Under the pieces are notes generated by a model, which made no database searches, was not told where the DNA came from, and saw only the letters and a list, made by a program, of their open reading frames with translations. The translations under genes were made by a program, and so were the position numbers. A stretch of 15,326 bases of DNA. Source: JARROD01 sp037384225. Its GTDB lineage: Bacteria; Pseudomonadota; Gammaproteobacteria; Pseudomonadales; Cellvibrionaceae. The stretch covers positions 1 to 15,326 of the forward strand of contig JARROD010000045.1 in NCBI GenBank assembly GCA_037384225.1. Direction: 5' to 3'. Positions within the stretch are counted from its first letter, which is position 1, and each line of letters starts with the position of its first letter. This document shows, one piece after another, positions 5,281 through 13,660 of this stretch.

Positions 5281-7302
5281 ATGGATATATTGCTATTACC
5301 ACCGATTCTCGGTGTCGTTGGATTGTTTGCAGCATTTGTCGTTTATCGGATCGTTAAAGCATATCCCGCGGGGGAGGGCCTGATCGCCGAAATCGCCGCA
5401 GCGATTCACAACGGCGCAATGGTTTTTATGCGCCGGGAATACACTATTCTTTCCATATTTGTTGTCTTAGTCTTTATTCTGCTAATCATTGGGTTTAAGT
5501 CCTGGCAAACGCCCCTGGCTTTTGTCGTGGGCGCTTTTTGCTCGGCATTGGCCGGTTATATCGGCATGTACTCGGCGACTCAGGCCAATGTTCGCACCAC
5601 TGTGGCGGCTAATACGAAAGGCGCTGCCGCAGCGCTGAGCGTAGCCTTTTACGGCGGTTCCATTATGGGGCTTACGGTCGCGGCCATGGGGCTGTTGGGG
5701 CTGGGGGCGCTGTATTTGTTGTTCGGCTCAGATCCCGCCCACGCCGAAGCCATACATGGATTTGGCATGGGAGCATCAACAGTGGCGCTGTTTTCCCGGG
5801 TCGGTGGTGGTATTTACACCAAGAGTGCGGATGTGGGCGCGGATCTTGTGGGTAAGGTCGAGGCTGGGATTCCAGAGGATGACCCCCGCAACCCCGGTGT
5901 TATCGCCGATAATGTGGGTGATAATGTCGGTGATGTGGCCGGAATGGGGTCTGATATTTTCGAATCCTACTGTGGCTCCATGATCGCCACTATCGCGATT
6001 GCATCCACCATGTCTATGGCTGCCATCAGTAGCCTGGGCGGCGAGCGCGAACAGCTGATGTTTGCGCCTCTGGCGCTGGCTTCAGCGGGTTTGATTTGTT
6101 CGATTCTGGGGATCATCATCGTGCGCCTGGCATCATCGAGGGCCCCGGATGTGGCGTTGCGGCTGGGAACTATCGGAACAACAATTCTGTTTATCTGCGT
6201 CGCCTGGATTGTTCTGGCGGGGTTGGGCCTCAATCAGTCAATCTGGTTCTGCGTGCTATGCGGCGCCGTCGGCGGAATTGTGATTGGTCTCGTCACCGAA
6301 TATTACACCGGTGGCCGACCGGTTCAGCTGATAGCCGGAGGCGGTGAAACCGGGCCGGCAACAGTAATGATCGCCGGCCTGGCCACTGGCATGGAGTCCG
6401 TGGTGGTTCCGGTGTTGGCGATTGCGGGAATTATTTTTACCACCAGCTCGATTTTGCCCGAGGGAGCCGGTGTATACGGCGTGGGCATCGCTGCAGTGGG
6501 TATGCTTTCCACGGTGGGAATTACCATGGCCATCGATGCCTATGGGCCAGTGGCGGACAACGCCGGTGGTATTGCCGAAATGGCGGAGTTGGGAGAGAGC
6601 ACCCGTAAAATCACCGACGGCCTTGACGAAGTGGGTAATACCACCGCCGCCATAGGAAAGGGGTTTGCGATAGGGGCGGCGGGATTGGCGGCTCTGGCCA
6701 TTATTGCCGCCTATATCAAAACCGTATCCCATCATGTTGAAAACTTTACTCTCGACATCAGCAATCCACTGGTATTAACGGGGATGTTTCTGGGGGGGAT
6801 TTTTCCGTTTCTGGTCAGTGCGTTGACGATGCGTGCCGTGGGTGATGCCGCTTTCGATATGATCAAAGAAATCCGTCGTCAATTTCGCGAAATTCCGGGG
6901 CTTATGGAAGGCACCGCTAAACCAGACAGCGGTCGATGTGTGGATATAGCCACCCGGGCGGCGCTGCGGCGGATGGTACTGCCTGGCGTGCTGGCAGTGT
7001 CGGCGCCGGTTGTGGTAGGCTTTGGCATCGGTCCGGCCGCGCTGGGCGGCATGCTGGGCGGAGCGCTGATCAGCTGCGTGCTCCTGGCGTTGACCATGGC
7101 CAACGCCGGTGGAGCCTGGGACAACGCCAAAAAATACGTTGAAAAAGGCAACCTTGGCGGTAAAGGATCCAGCGTGCACAAGGCAACCGTTGTGGGAGAT
7201 ACTGTGGGTGATCCCTTTAAGGACACCTCCGGTCCGGCTATGAATATCCTAATTAACGTAATGGCTATTGTCAGCCTGGTGATTGCGCCCTTGCTCGCCT
7301 AG
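5281..7302 (+). CDS. hppA: Membrane-bound ion-translocating pyrophosphatase, K+-dependent sequence type
   Basis: This inner-membrane enzyme couples PPi hydrolysis to pumping of H+ and/or Na+ out of the cytoplasm. The 673-residue protein has the usual ~16 membrane helices. The first cytoplasmic catalytic block is DVGADLVGKVEAGIPEDDP (184-202), with DNVGDNVGD (210-218) and DIFESY (225-230). The second block comprises AIDAYGPVADNAGG (417-430) and VGDTVGDPFKDTSGP (638-652). The segment GNTTAAIGKG (452-461) has Ala456 and Gly459. K+-independent H+ pumps have Lys at the first of these positions, so this belongs to the K+-stimulated class. That class includes both Na+- and H+-pumping enzymes, and the ion was not decided here. 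The ATG at 5281 follows GGGGG at 8 bases. An intrinsic terminator follows the stop, then the Na+/H+ antiporter gene nhaC. Divergent from ppa. Confidence 0.96.
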   Translation: MDILLLPPILGVVGLFAAFVVYRIVKAYPAGEGLIAEIAAAIHNGAMVFMRREYTILSIFVVLVFILLIIGFKSWQTPLAFVVGAFCSALAGYIGMYSATQANVRTTVAANTKGAAAALSVAFYGGSIMGLTVAAMGLLGLGALYLLFGSDPAHAEAIHGFGMGASTVALFSRVGGGIYTKSADVGADLVGKVEAGIPEDDPRNPGVIADNVGDNVGDVAGMGSDIFESYCGSMIATIAIASTMSMAAISSLGGEREQLMFAPLALASAGLICSILGIIIVRLASSRAPDVALRLGTIGTTILFICVAWIVLAGLGLNQSIWFCVLCGAVGGIVIGLVTEYYTGGRPVQLIAGGGETGPATVMIAGLATGMESVVVPVLAIAGIIFTTSSILPEGAGVYGVGIAAVGMLSTVGITMAIDAYGPVADNAGGIAEMAELGESTRKITDGLDEVGNTTAAIGKGFAIGAAGLAALAIIAAYIKTVSHHVENFTLDISNPLVLTGMFLGGIFPFLVSALTMRAVGDAAFDMIKEIRRQFREIPGLMEGTAKPDSGRCVDIATRAALRRMVLPGVLAVSAPVVVGFGIGPAALGGMLGGALISCVLLALTMANAGGAWDNAKKYVEKGNLGGKGSSVHKATVVGDTVGDPFKDTSGPAMNILINVMAIVSLVIAPLLA

Positions 7303-7328
7303 GGGCTTACAACCATCATTTTTTTGTG

Positions 7329-7351
7329 GGGAGGAGTAGTCCTCCCTTTTT
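7329..7351 (+). terminator. Rho-independent terminator after hppA
   Basis: GGGAGGA (7329-7335), loop GTAG, TCCTCCC (7340-7346), then five T (7347-7351). It sits 26 bases past the hppA stop and 60 bases before nhaC, so nhaC is either expressed from its own promoter or by read-through. Confidence 0.85.
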
Positions 7352-7411
7352 GTTATAGAGGTCGCTGGAATGCCGGTAAAGTAGCGGCCCAGGTATGATT
7401 GCAGAGAATCC

Positions 7412-8893
7412 ATGCTAAAAGAAGATGTAGAACCCAGTCTGATCGACGCCTTAATTCCACTGTTTACCTTAATTATCCTGCTAGCACTTTCCGTTCACCT
7501 GTTCGGTGAAGATTCCTCCTATGGCGCCAATCAAATTGCTCTGCTGCTTTGTGCCTGTCTTACTGCAGTGATAGGGATGAAAAATGGATCGGCGTGGGAT
7601 GATATGCAGGAAGGTATGGTGCACGGTATTGGCCTGGCTTTTAATGCTATTTTAATCCTGCTGACGGTGGGGAGCCTGATTGGAAGCTGGATTATTGGCG
7701 GTGTTGTACCGGCGATGATTTACTACGGTTTACAGGTGTTTTCGCCCGACTCATTCTACGTTGCATCCTGTTTTATCTGTGCTTTAGTGGGTATCAGTAT
7801 CGGCAGTTCCTGGACGGTGGCGGGTACTCTGGGTATCGGTCTGATCGGTGTCGCCGGGGGGCTGGGACTATCACCGGTGATCACTGCCGGGGCGATTATA
7901 TCCGGAGCTTATTTCGGCGATAAACTGTCGCCGCTTTCCGACACCACGAATCTGGCCGCCGCCGTTACCGGCAATGAGCTATTCGCCCATATTCGGCATA
8001 TGTTGTGGACAACGATTCCCAGTCTTTTAATCGCCATGGTGATCTATTTCGCTCTGGGGTCCGGTGGCTCTGAACTGCAACCCAATAGCAATGGTGTGCA
8101 GCAGGTACTGGTGGCAATAGACAGTCAGTTTACCATTGGCTGGTATCTGTTGATCCCCCTCGCGGTGTTGTTGTTTATGGCTTACCTGCGGGTGCCGGCG
8201 TTTCCCACCCTGATTGTCGGCGCTCTGGTGGGGTGTTTGTTTGCAGTACTGTTTCAGGCGCCGGCTGCCAAGTCATTGGCAAACGCCGCCGACATGAGCC
8301 AGGGGTTGCAGATATTAAAAGGTTTGTGGATCAGTTTGTTTGACGGCTATCAGGCTGACACCGAGAGTGAAGTGGTGAATAAACTGCTTTCCAAAGGTGG
8401 GATGAGCAGTATGCTCCACACCATCTGGCTGATTATCAGTGCCATGGCGTTTGGTGGCGTGATGGAGAAAACCGGCAGTCTGCAAAAGATTGTTACTGTT
8501 ACCCTGTCAAAAGTGCAGTCCACCGCGGCATTGATCGCCACTACGGTGTTTACCTGTTTCGGAATGAATGCGGCAGCGGGTGATCAGTATATGGCGATTA
8601 TCCTGCCCGGGCGCATGCTGCGGGAAAAGTTCGAAAGACAAGGTTTGCAGACGCTGAACCTGTCACGGACAATCGAAGATTCAGGTACTTTGACTTCAGT
8701 GCTGGTGCCGTGGAATACCTGTGGTGCTTTTATGACCGCGACTCTGGGTATTTCTACCTGGGTGTATGCTCCCTACGCTGTTTTCAATTACATTTGCCCA
8801 CTGCTTGCGATTGCCTACGGTATCGGCAATATTAAATTGCCGCGGGCGGTGGTCACTGAGTCCAAACCAGCGCAATCTGTAGCCGCCGACTGA
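7412..8893 (+). CDS. nhaC: Na+/H+ antiporter, NhaC family
   Basis: NhaC proteins are inner-membrane antiporters that expel Na+ in exchange for H+. The 493-residue protein is almost wholly hydrophobic, with about a dozen predicted helices. Family landmarks are GMKNGSAWDDMQEGM (55-69), VGISIGSSWTVAGTLGIG (126-143) and the strongly conserved AYFGDKLSPLSDTTNLAA (171-188), where the charged and hydroxyl residues lie within the membrane. A second-half repeat contains GMNAAAGDQYMAI and the SGTLTSVLVPWNTCGAF segment. The ATG at 7412 has AGAGA 5 bases upstream. NhaC-type proteins can carry other solutes (for example malate/lactate), so substrate is by family only. Its neighbour hppA may be a Na+ pump, which would make both genes part of sodium handling. 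It ends 36 bases from the end of the convergent pfp. Confidence 0.88.
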   Translation: MLKEDVEPSLIDALIPLFTLIILLALSVHLFGEDSSYGANQIALLLCACLTAVIGMKNGSAWDDMQEGMVHGIGLAFNAILILLTVGSLIGSWIIGGVVPAMIYYGLQVFSPDSFYVASCFICALVGISIGSSWTVAGTLGIGLIGVAGGLGLSPVITAGAIISGAYFGDKLSPLSDTTNLAAAVTGNELFAHIRHMLWTTIPSLLIAMVIYFALGSGGSELQPNSNGVQQVLVAIDSQFTIGWYLLIPLAVLLFMAYLRVPAFPTLIVGALVGCLFAVLFQAPAAKSLANAADMSQGLQILKGLWISLFDGYQADTESEVVNKLLSKGGMSSMLHTIWLIISAMAFGGVMEKTGSLQKIVTVTLSKVQSTAALIATTVFTCFGMNAAAGDQYMAIILPGRMLREKFERQGLQTLNLSRTIEDSGTLTSVLVPWNTCGAFMTATLGISTWVYAPYAVFNYICPLLAIAYGIGNIKLPRAVVTESKPAQSVAAD

Positions 8894-8929
8894 GGGTAAG
8901 GGACTGTCAACCAGTGACCCGATGGCAGT

Positions 8930-10201
8930 CTAAATCTTGAATTCGGTTGATAACTTTTTGGGTATCATTACCTTTTTCAGGCGTGCGTACACCGGCAGGC
9001 CGTGTGCATTGTAGGGTGGGTAGTCTTCTCCCTGAATTAGCGGCAGCAAATATTCGCGCCCTTTTTCGGTAATGCCGAAGCCGTCGCTGCTAATATAGTC
9101 GCGGGGCATTTTGCGTTCGACATTGGCCACTTTCTCCAGCGGCGCTTCGCCGATGCGCCAACTGTATTTACCCTGGTCAGGGTTGTCGCGCACAATGGCT
9201 GGCATCACGGCGCTTTTTCCGTCGACGGCCATTTCCACCGCTGCGCGGCCGACGGCGTAAGCCTGGTCGACATCGGTGGCGGAGGCTATGTGACGGGCGG
9301 AGCGTTGTAGATAATCGGCGAGCGCCCAGTGATATTTATAGCCCAGCGTTTCCTTGATCATGGTTGCGAGAGTGGGGGCCACGCCGCCGAGTTGGGTATG
9401 CCCGAAGGCGTCCGTGGCGCCAGCATCGGCGAGAAAGGTACCGTCTTTATATTGGGTGCCTTCAGAGGCAACAATTGCGCAGAACCCGTATTTTTTAACG
9501 CACTCTTCTACCCGCATTAGAAATCTGTCTTTGTCGAAGGCAATTTCCGGAAACAGGATAATATGTGGGGCATCGCCCTCGTTTTCCGCTGCCAATCCAC
9601 CGGCGGCGGCAATCCAACCTGCGTGGCGGCCCATGACTTCAAGGATAAACACCTTGGTGGAGGTTTCACACATTGAAGCGACATCCAGTCCGGCTTCTTT
9701 CATGGATACCGCGACGTACTTGGCAACGGAGCCGAATCCAGGGCAGTTGTCTGTCAATGGAAGGTCGTTATCGACCGTTTTTGGGATGTGTATTGCCTGA
9801 ATCGGGTAACCCAGTTTTTCCGATAGTTGCGAGACTTTCAGGCAGGTGTCGGCAGAGTCGCCACCGCCGTTGTAAAAGAAATAGCCGATATCGTGGGCCT
9901 TGAAAACTTCCAGCAAACGTTCATACTCTGCGCGGTTGTGTTCCAGACTTTTGAGTTTGTAACGGCAGGAGCCAAAGGCGCCGGAAGGGGTGTGTTTGAG
10001 AGCGGCGATGGTTTGTGCAGATTCTTCGCTGGTGTCGATCAGTTCCTCACGCAGTGCTCCAATAATACCATTGTTGCCCGCGTAGACTTTGCCAATGTGG
10101 TTTTTATGCTCGCGCGCCGTTTCGATTACGCCACAGGCGCTGGCGTTGATAACGGCGGTGACGCCACCGGATTGTGCGTAGAAGGCATTTTTTATCGCCA
10201 T
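8930..10201 (-). CDS. pfp: Pyrophosphate-dependent 6-phosphofructokinase
   Basis: This cytoplasmic enzyme reversibly converts fructose-6-phosphate plus PPi to fructose-1,6-bisphosphate plus phosphate, replacing the ATP-dependent glycolytic step and able to run in the gluconeogenic direction. The 423-residue protein is a long-type member. NGGGDSADT (111-119) has Asp115 where ATP enzymes have the Gly of GGDGS. PKTVDND (140-146) has Lys141 where ATP enzymes have Gly in GTIDND. Both replacements are the accepted markers of PPi use. Asp144 and Asp146 are the catalytic acids and EVMGRHAG (188-195) binds the sugar phosphate. AGGGG lies 7 bases before the ATG at 10201. In methanotrophs such as Methylococcus the equivalent gene is reported to be co-transcribed with a membrane pyrophosphatase gene. 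Here it converges on nhaC, next to hppA, so the association is kept but not as a simple operon. Confidence 0.94.
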   Translation of the reverse strand: MAIKNAFYAQSGGVTAVINASACGVIETAREHKNHIGKVYAGNNGIIGALREELIDTSEESAQTIAALKHTPSGAFGSCRYKLKSLEHNRAEYERLLEVFKAHDIGYFFYNGGGDSADTCLKVSQLSEKLGYPIQAIHIPKTVDNDLPLTDNCPGFGSVAKYVAVSMKEAGLDVASMCETSTKVFILEVMGRHAGWIAAAGGLAAENEGDAPHIILFPEIAFDKDRFLMRVEECVKKYGFCAIVASEGTQYKDGTFLADAGATDAFGHTQLGGVAPTLATMIKETLGYKYHWALADYLQRSARHIASATDVDQAYAVGRAAVEMAVDGKSAVMPAIVRDNPDQGKYSWRIGEAPLEKVANVERKMPRDYISSDGFGITEKGREYLLPLIQGEDYPPYNAHGLPVYARLKKVMIPKKLSTEFKI

Positions 10202-10446
10202 GACAGACCCCTGATTGCTCCCATTGAATGCCGTCTAAAAATTATGCGGCTGTGAAAAGCGCGAATAATACTGGAATCCATTGGTGATTGCATGGGGGGA
10301 ACTGCGAGTTACTACAAAAAATGGGTGAATCCCTGTTGGCCCCGTTTACGCCCAAACTTTTGCGTAACTGTGCAAAAAACCTGATTTTACCTTGTATTTC
10401 AGTAATGGGGGGCGTGATATGCTGGCTCGCATGTGGTCCTCGGTTG

Positions 10447-10464
10447 AGTGAGAAAAATCTCACT
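10447..10464. other. Small perfect hairpin upstream of mpl
   Basis: AGTGAGA-AAAA-TCTCACT is a perfect 7-bp stem, ending 30 bases before the mpl start. A T5 run follows after six bases (10471-10475), too far for a typical terminator. It could be an operator or a weak attenuator in the mpl leader. The rest of the pfp/mpl divergent gap (10202-10494) shows no convincing promoter pair. Confidence 0.35.
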
Positions 10465-10494
10465 ACTACATTTTTGATTTAGTGGTTGGTTGTA

Positions 10495-11907
10495 ATGCAT
10501 ATTCATATTCTTGGTATTTGTGGCACTTTTATGGGGAGTCTGGCGCAACTGGCCAAAGCCCAGGGGCATAGAGTCAGCGGTTCCGATGCCAATGTCTATC
10601 CGCCGATGAGTACGCAACTGCAGGCCGCCGGTATTGACCTTCTTGAAGGTTATGATCCCTCCCATTTGCAGCCCCCACCGGACCTGGTGGTGGTGGGCAA
10701 CGCCCTGAGCCGGGGTAATCCGGCAGTGGAATATATGCTCGACCGGGGGATTGCCTATACTTCCGGTCCCCAGTGGTTGTGTGAGCATGTACTGGCTGAT
10801 AAATGGGTATTGGCGGTGGCGGGGACGCACGGCAAGACTACCACCAGCAGTATGTTGGCGTGGATTCTTGAGTTTGCCGGCATGGCGCCCGGCTACCTGA
10901 TTGGCGGTGTGCCTAACAATTTCGATGTATCGGCGCGTTTGGGGAGCTCATCTTTTTTTGTTGTCGAAGCCGATGAGTACGACAGTGCCTTTTTCGACAA
11001 GCGTTCTAAATTTGTCCACTATCGGCCGCGTACAGTGGTTCTCAATAACCTGGAATACGATCACGCTGATATTTTTCCTGATCTTGCCGCAATTCAGCGG
11101 CAGTTTCACCACTTGGTGAGAACTGTCCCGCACACCGGACGCATTATTTATCCGGCTGCGGATGCCGCTTTGGAGACGGTGTTACAACAGGGGTGCTGGA
11201 CTCCCCTGGAAACCTTGGGCGAGGACACCAAAGATCGTGTTTTCCAGGACCCCTTATCCTCGTGGCAGACGCACTTAAAGAGCAGCGACGGCAGTCGTTT
11301 TGTGGTTCTACTCGACGATGTGCCCAGAGGCGAGGTTAGCTGGATGCAGACAGGACTGCACAATGTCAGTAATGCCTTGGCGGCGGTGGCCGCGGCCAGG
11401 CACGTGGGGGTGCAGCCGGAAATCGCCGCGCAGGCCCTGAGTGAATTCACCGGTGTCAAGCGGCGCATGGAGTGCCTCGGTCAGGCCGGTGGGGTCAGTG
11501 TTTACGACGATTTTGCCCATCACCCGACGGCGATTAAAACCACTCTGGACGGCTTGCGGAAAAAGGTAGGTGCGGAGAAGATCATTGCCCTGATCGAGCC
11601 CCGCTCCAATACAATGCGCATGGGGGTCCATAAGAACCAACTGGGGGCGTCGTGTAGCGAAGCCGACTGCGTGTTTTGGTACCAGCCGCCGGGTGTGGAT
11701 TGGGAACTCCAAGAGGTAGTCGACCGCAGTCCGGTGCCGGCAAGGCTGGCAACCAGCATAGACACACTGATTGAGGATGTGCTTGCTTTCGTTGAACCCG
11801 GGAGTCATATTGTCATTATGAGCAACGGCGGTTTTGGGGGTATTCATCAGCGTTTGCTGACGCGTGTGCGGCAACGGGAGGGTGGCCGAAATGTCAGCGG
11901 TAGTTGA
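10495..11907 (+). CDS. mpl: UDP-N-acetylmuramate:L-alanyl-gamma-D-glutamyl-meso-diaminopimelate ligase (murein peptide ligase)
   Basis: Mpl attaches the recovered murein tripeptide to UDP-MurNAc using ATP, returning cell-wall material to the cytoplasmic precursor pool. The 470-residue protein begins with the family-typical MHIHILGICGTFMGSLA, whose GxCGTFMG binds the UDP part. It has the Mur-ligase P-loop AGTHGKTTTSSML (about 111-123), the EADEYDSAFFDKR and NNLEYDHADIF segments of the central domain, and VYDDFAHHPTAIKTTL in the C-terminal domain. The start is placed at the ATG 10495. A TTG nine bases earlier would add three residues not seen in the family. The Shine-Dalgarno is weak. The gene overlaps ubiX by 17 bases, so the two are translationally close and likely one transcript. 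Transcribed divergently from pfp. Confidence 0.95.
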   Translation: MHIHILGICGTFMGSLAQLAKAQGHRVSGSDANVYPPMSTQLQAAGIDLLEGYDPSHLQPPPDLVVVGNALSRGNPAVEYMLDRGIAYTSGPQWLCEHVLADKWVLAVAGTHGKTTTSSMLAWILEFAGMAPGYLIGGVPNNFDVSARLGSSSFFVVEADEYDSAFFDKRSKFVHYRPRTVVLNNLEYDHADIFPDLAAIQRQFHHLVRTVPHTGRIIYPAADAALETVLQQGCWTPLETLGEDTKDRVFQDPLSSWQTHLKSSDGSRFVVLLDDVPRGEVSWMQTGLHNVSNALAAVAAARHVGVQPEIAAQALSEFTGVKRRMECLGQAGGVSVYDDFAHHPTAIKTTLDGLRKKVGAEKIIALIEPRSNTMRMGVHKNQLGASCSEADCVFWYQPPGVDWELQEVVDRSPVPARLATSIDTLIEDVLAFVEPGSHIVIMSNGGFGGIHQRLLTRVRQREGGRNVSGS

Positions 11908-12526
11908 TCCGGAGCCTGGTCCACGGGTGACAGTGGCGATGACCGGGGCGTCCGGTGCCCAGTATGGACTGCGGCTACTGCAGACCCTGCTGGCGGCCAA
12001 CTATCAGGTCTACCTGTTGCTGTCGCGGGCGGCGGAGGTGGTGATTCGCACAGAAACCTCGTTGCAATTGCCCCAGACATTGTCGGAGCAGGAGGCTTAT
12101 CTGAGCCGACTTTACAGTGTTCGCGACCAGCGGCAACTGCGCCTGTTTGATCGTGAGGACTGGTTTTCGCCTGTGGCGTCCGGTTCCAGTTCACCGGCTT
12201 CTATGGTGATATGTCCGGCCAGTGGCGGCTGTCTGGCGGCGATTGCTGCGGGAGCCAGTAATAACTTGATCGAACGTGCCGCTGATGTCGCTCTCAAAGA
12301 GCGGCGCCAGTTGATAGTGGTTCCCCGCGAAGCGCCCTATTCGGCCATTCACCTGGAAAATATGCTGAAATTGACGCAACTGGGCGCGGTTGTGTTACCG
12401 GCCAGCCCAGGTTTTTACCATCAACCGACAAAGGTGGAAGACCTGATTGACTTTGTGGTGGCCCGGATTCTCGATCAACTGGGTGTGGAACAATCGTTGA
12501 TGCCGCGTTGGGGGACACAAACCTGA
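11891..12526 (+). CDS. ubiX: Flavin prenyltransferase
   Basis: UbiX prenylates reduced FMN with dimethylallyl phosphate to give the prenyl-FMN cofactor of the UbiD decarboxylase in ubiquinone synthesis. The 211-residue protein shows the Rossmann-like start VTVAMTGASGAQYGLRLL with GASGA (19-23) for FMN, then LLLSRAAEVV, ICPASGGCLAAIAAGASNN and the conserved VPREAPYSAIHLENMLKL and LPASPGFYHQP regions, giving full length. The ATG at 11891 is preferred because GGGAGGG lies 8 bases upstream, inside the 3' end of mpl. The 17-base overlap indicates one operon with mpl although the pathways are unrelated. The gene is followed by 50 bases without a clear terminator and then the convergent FHA gene. 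Confidence 0.95.
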   Translation: MSAVVDPEPGPRVTVAMTGASGAQYGLRLLQTLLAANYQVYLLLSRAAEVVIRTETSLQLPQTLSEQEAYLSRLYSVRDQRQLRLFDREDWFSPVASGSSSPASMVICPASGGCLAAIAAGASNNLIERAADVALKERRQLIVVPREAPYSAIHLENMLKLTQLGAVVLPASPGFYHQPTKVEDLIDFVVARILDQLGVEQSLMPRWGTQT

Positions 12527-12576
12527 CCTTTAGGGGGACGCGTATCTGGAAAATCGGCTTGTGGCCCCGGTTTAGG

Positions 12577-13413
12577 TCAGCGCAAGGTGATCAGGTAGGC
12601 CACTGCGGCCAGCATCAGTAGGCACAGCCCCAGACTGAACCAGGTAACAAAACGCGAAGGCGGAGGGCGGATGGGCTCTGCTCGGTTACCGGGAGAGGTA
12701 GGACGGGTTTTCCAGCGTTTGGGGACGGCGGTTTCGGCAACTGTCGCACGCTTTACCGCCGGCTGCAACGGCGCACGTCGTAAACGAATCTTGTTGGTTT
12801 CATCCCCCGGCCCTATCACCCGAAAACTATAGACGTCTAATCTCAAGCGGTCACCGTGCCGGGCTATGCCCTCGGTTATGCGCTCGTCGTTAATATAGGT
12901 ACCGTTGGTAGAAGCCAGATCACGTACGTGCAACAGATTACCCTGGCAGGTAAGTTCGGCGTGCTGGCGGGAAAGGTGGGTGCCTGGAATGGTTATGTCG
13001 CACTCACTGCTGCGACCGATGGTGGTGCAGCGCCGGAGAATTGCAAACTCCTTCCCAGAGAGCCAGTTGCTGTCGGCCACCAGCGACCAACCGTGAATCT
13101 GGTTTTCAACGGCTTGGGTCGGGACGGGGCCCCGCGGGTCCAGCACTTCGATTTCAACCTGTCCCAGGCGCAACGTGTCGCCGGGAACAATTTCTTTTTG
13201 AGTGACCCGCTGAGCATTGACGAAGCAGCCGCTGCTACTATTGTTATCCTTCACATACAGTCCCGTTTCCCGGGTGATGAGTTTGGCGTGTACAGGACTG
13301 AGGCTCTCGTCGTCGATGACCAGATTGTTACTGGGTGATGTCCCTATGGAGTAAACCTTTTCGACGACCCACATGGGTTCGCGTTTTTTGCCCTTTAGCT
13401 GAATTTTAAGCAT
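12577..13413 (-). CDS. Double-FHA-domain protein with C-terminal membrane anchor
   Basis: FHA domains bind phosphothreonine peptides. The 278-residue protein has two. Domain 2 (about 110-200) is canonical: IGRSSECDI (132-140), SRQHAEL (148-154) and STNGTYIN (168-175), with Arg134, Ser148 and Asn170 in the ligand-contact positions. Domain 1 (about 18-92) is degenerate: the GR arginine is replaced (IGTSPSNN, 23-30), SRxHA reads SPVHA (39-43), and STNG reads SSSGCFVN, so it may not bind phosphothreonine. A basic and proline-rich linker (205-253) leads to one hydrophobic helix (about 255-275) ending three residues from the C-terminus, so it is probably tail-anchored with the FHA part in the cytoplasm. 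It is transcribed divergently from a Ser/Thr kinase gene, its probable phosphorylating partner. The ATG at 13413 lacks a good Shine-Dalgarno. Confidence 0.85.
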   Translation of the reverse strand: MLKIQLKGKKREPMWVVEKVYSIGTSPSNNLVIDDESLSPVHAKLITRETGLYVKDNNSSSGCFVNAQRVTQKEIVPGDTLRLGQVEIEVLDPRGPVPTQAVENQIHGWSLVADSNWLSGKEFAILRRCTTIGRSSECDITIPGTHLSRQHAELTCQGNLLHVRDLASTNGTYINDERITEGIARHGDRLRLDVYSFRVIGPGDETNKIRLRRAPLQPAVKRATVAETAVPKRWKTRPTSPGNRAEPIRPPPSRFVTWFSLGLCLLMLAAVAYLITLR

Positions 13414-13534
13414 CCGTCTGTTCGGTCCATAACGATGGGTCTAAACCAATTGTTCGGTTAATGCACTCAGGAAAGTGCAATGGGCTGTCGCTGGTGAACA
13501 GGTTGAGAATTTACGACTACAGTCTGTAAGACAA

Positions 13535-13564
13535 ATTATACACAGGATATTTCGCACAAGTCAT
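13535..13564 (-). promoter_or_regulatory. Probable promoter of the FHA gene
   Basis: Minus-strand TATAAT (13540-13535) is a consensus -10, with a weak ATGACT (13564-13559) 18 bases upstream. The predicted start near 13528 gives a leader of about 115 bases. Confidence 0.4.
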
Positions 13565-13570
13565 GGATCT

Positions 13571-13599
13571 TTGGCATCTAAATCCTGTAATGATATAAG
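13571..13599 (+). promoter_or_regulatory. Probable promoter of the kinase gene
   Basis: TTGGCA (13571-13576), a 17-base spacer and TATAAG (13594-13599) each match sigma-70 consensus at five of six bases. The predicted start near 13606 gives a leader of about 55 bases. Its -35 lies only 6 bases from the -35 of the divergent FHA promoter, so one regulator could control both genes. Confidence 0.5.
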
Positions 13600-13660
13600 T
13601 GGTGGCTGATGTTGGTTTTGGCAGAGAAGGTAAAAAGATGGTTGGTGGAGGTGCAATGAT

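Noticed and set aside
6256..6735. Long open frames antisense to hppA, and similar ones antisense to pfp
   Set aside because: Their codon pattern is the mirror of the strongly coding strand, with no domain and no ribosome site. They are shadows of GC-rich third positions.
8894..8929. Possible bidirectional terminator between nhaC and pfp
   Set aside because: GACTG/CAGTC arms pair only imperfectly and no T tract follows on either strand.
11864..11890. Upstream GTG start for ubiX
   Set aside because: GGGAGGG lies 8 bases before the ATG at 11891, and the extra nine residues are mpl sequence in another frame.
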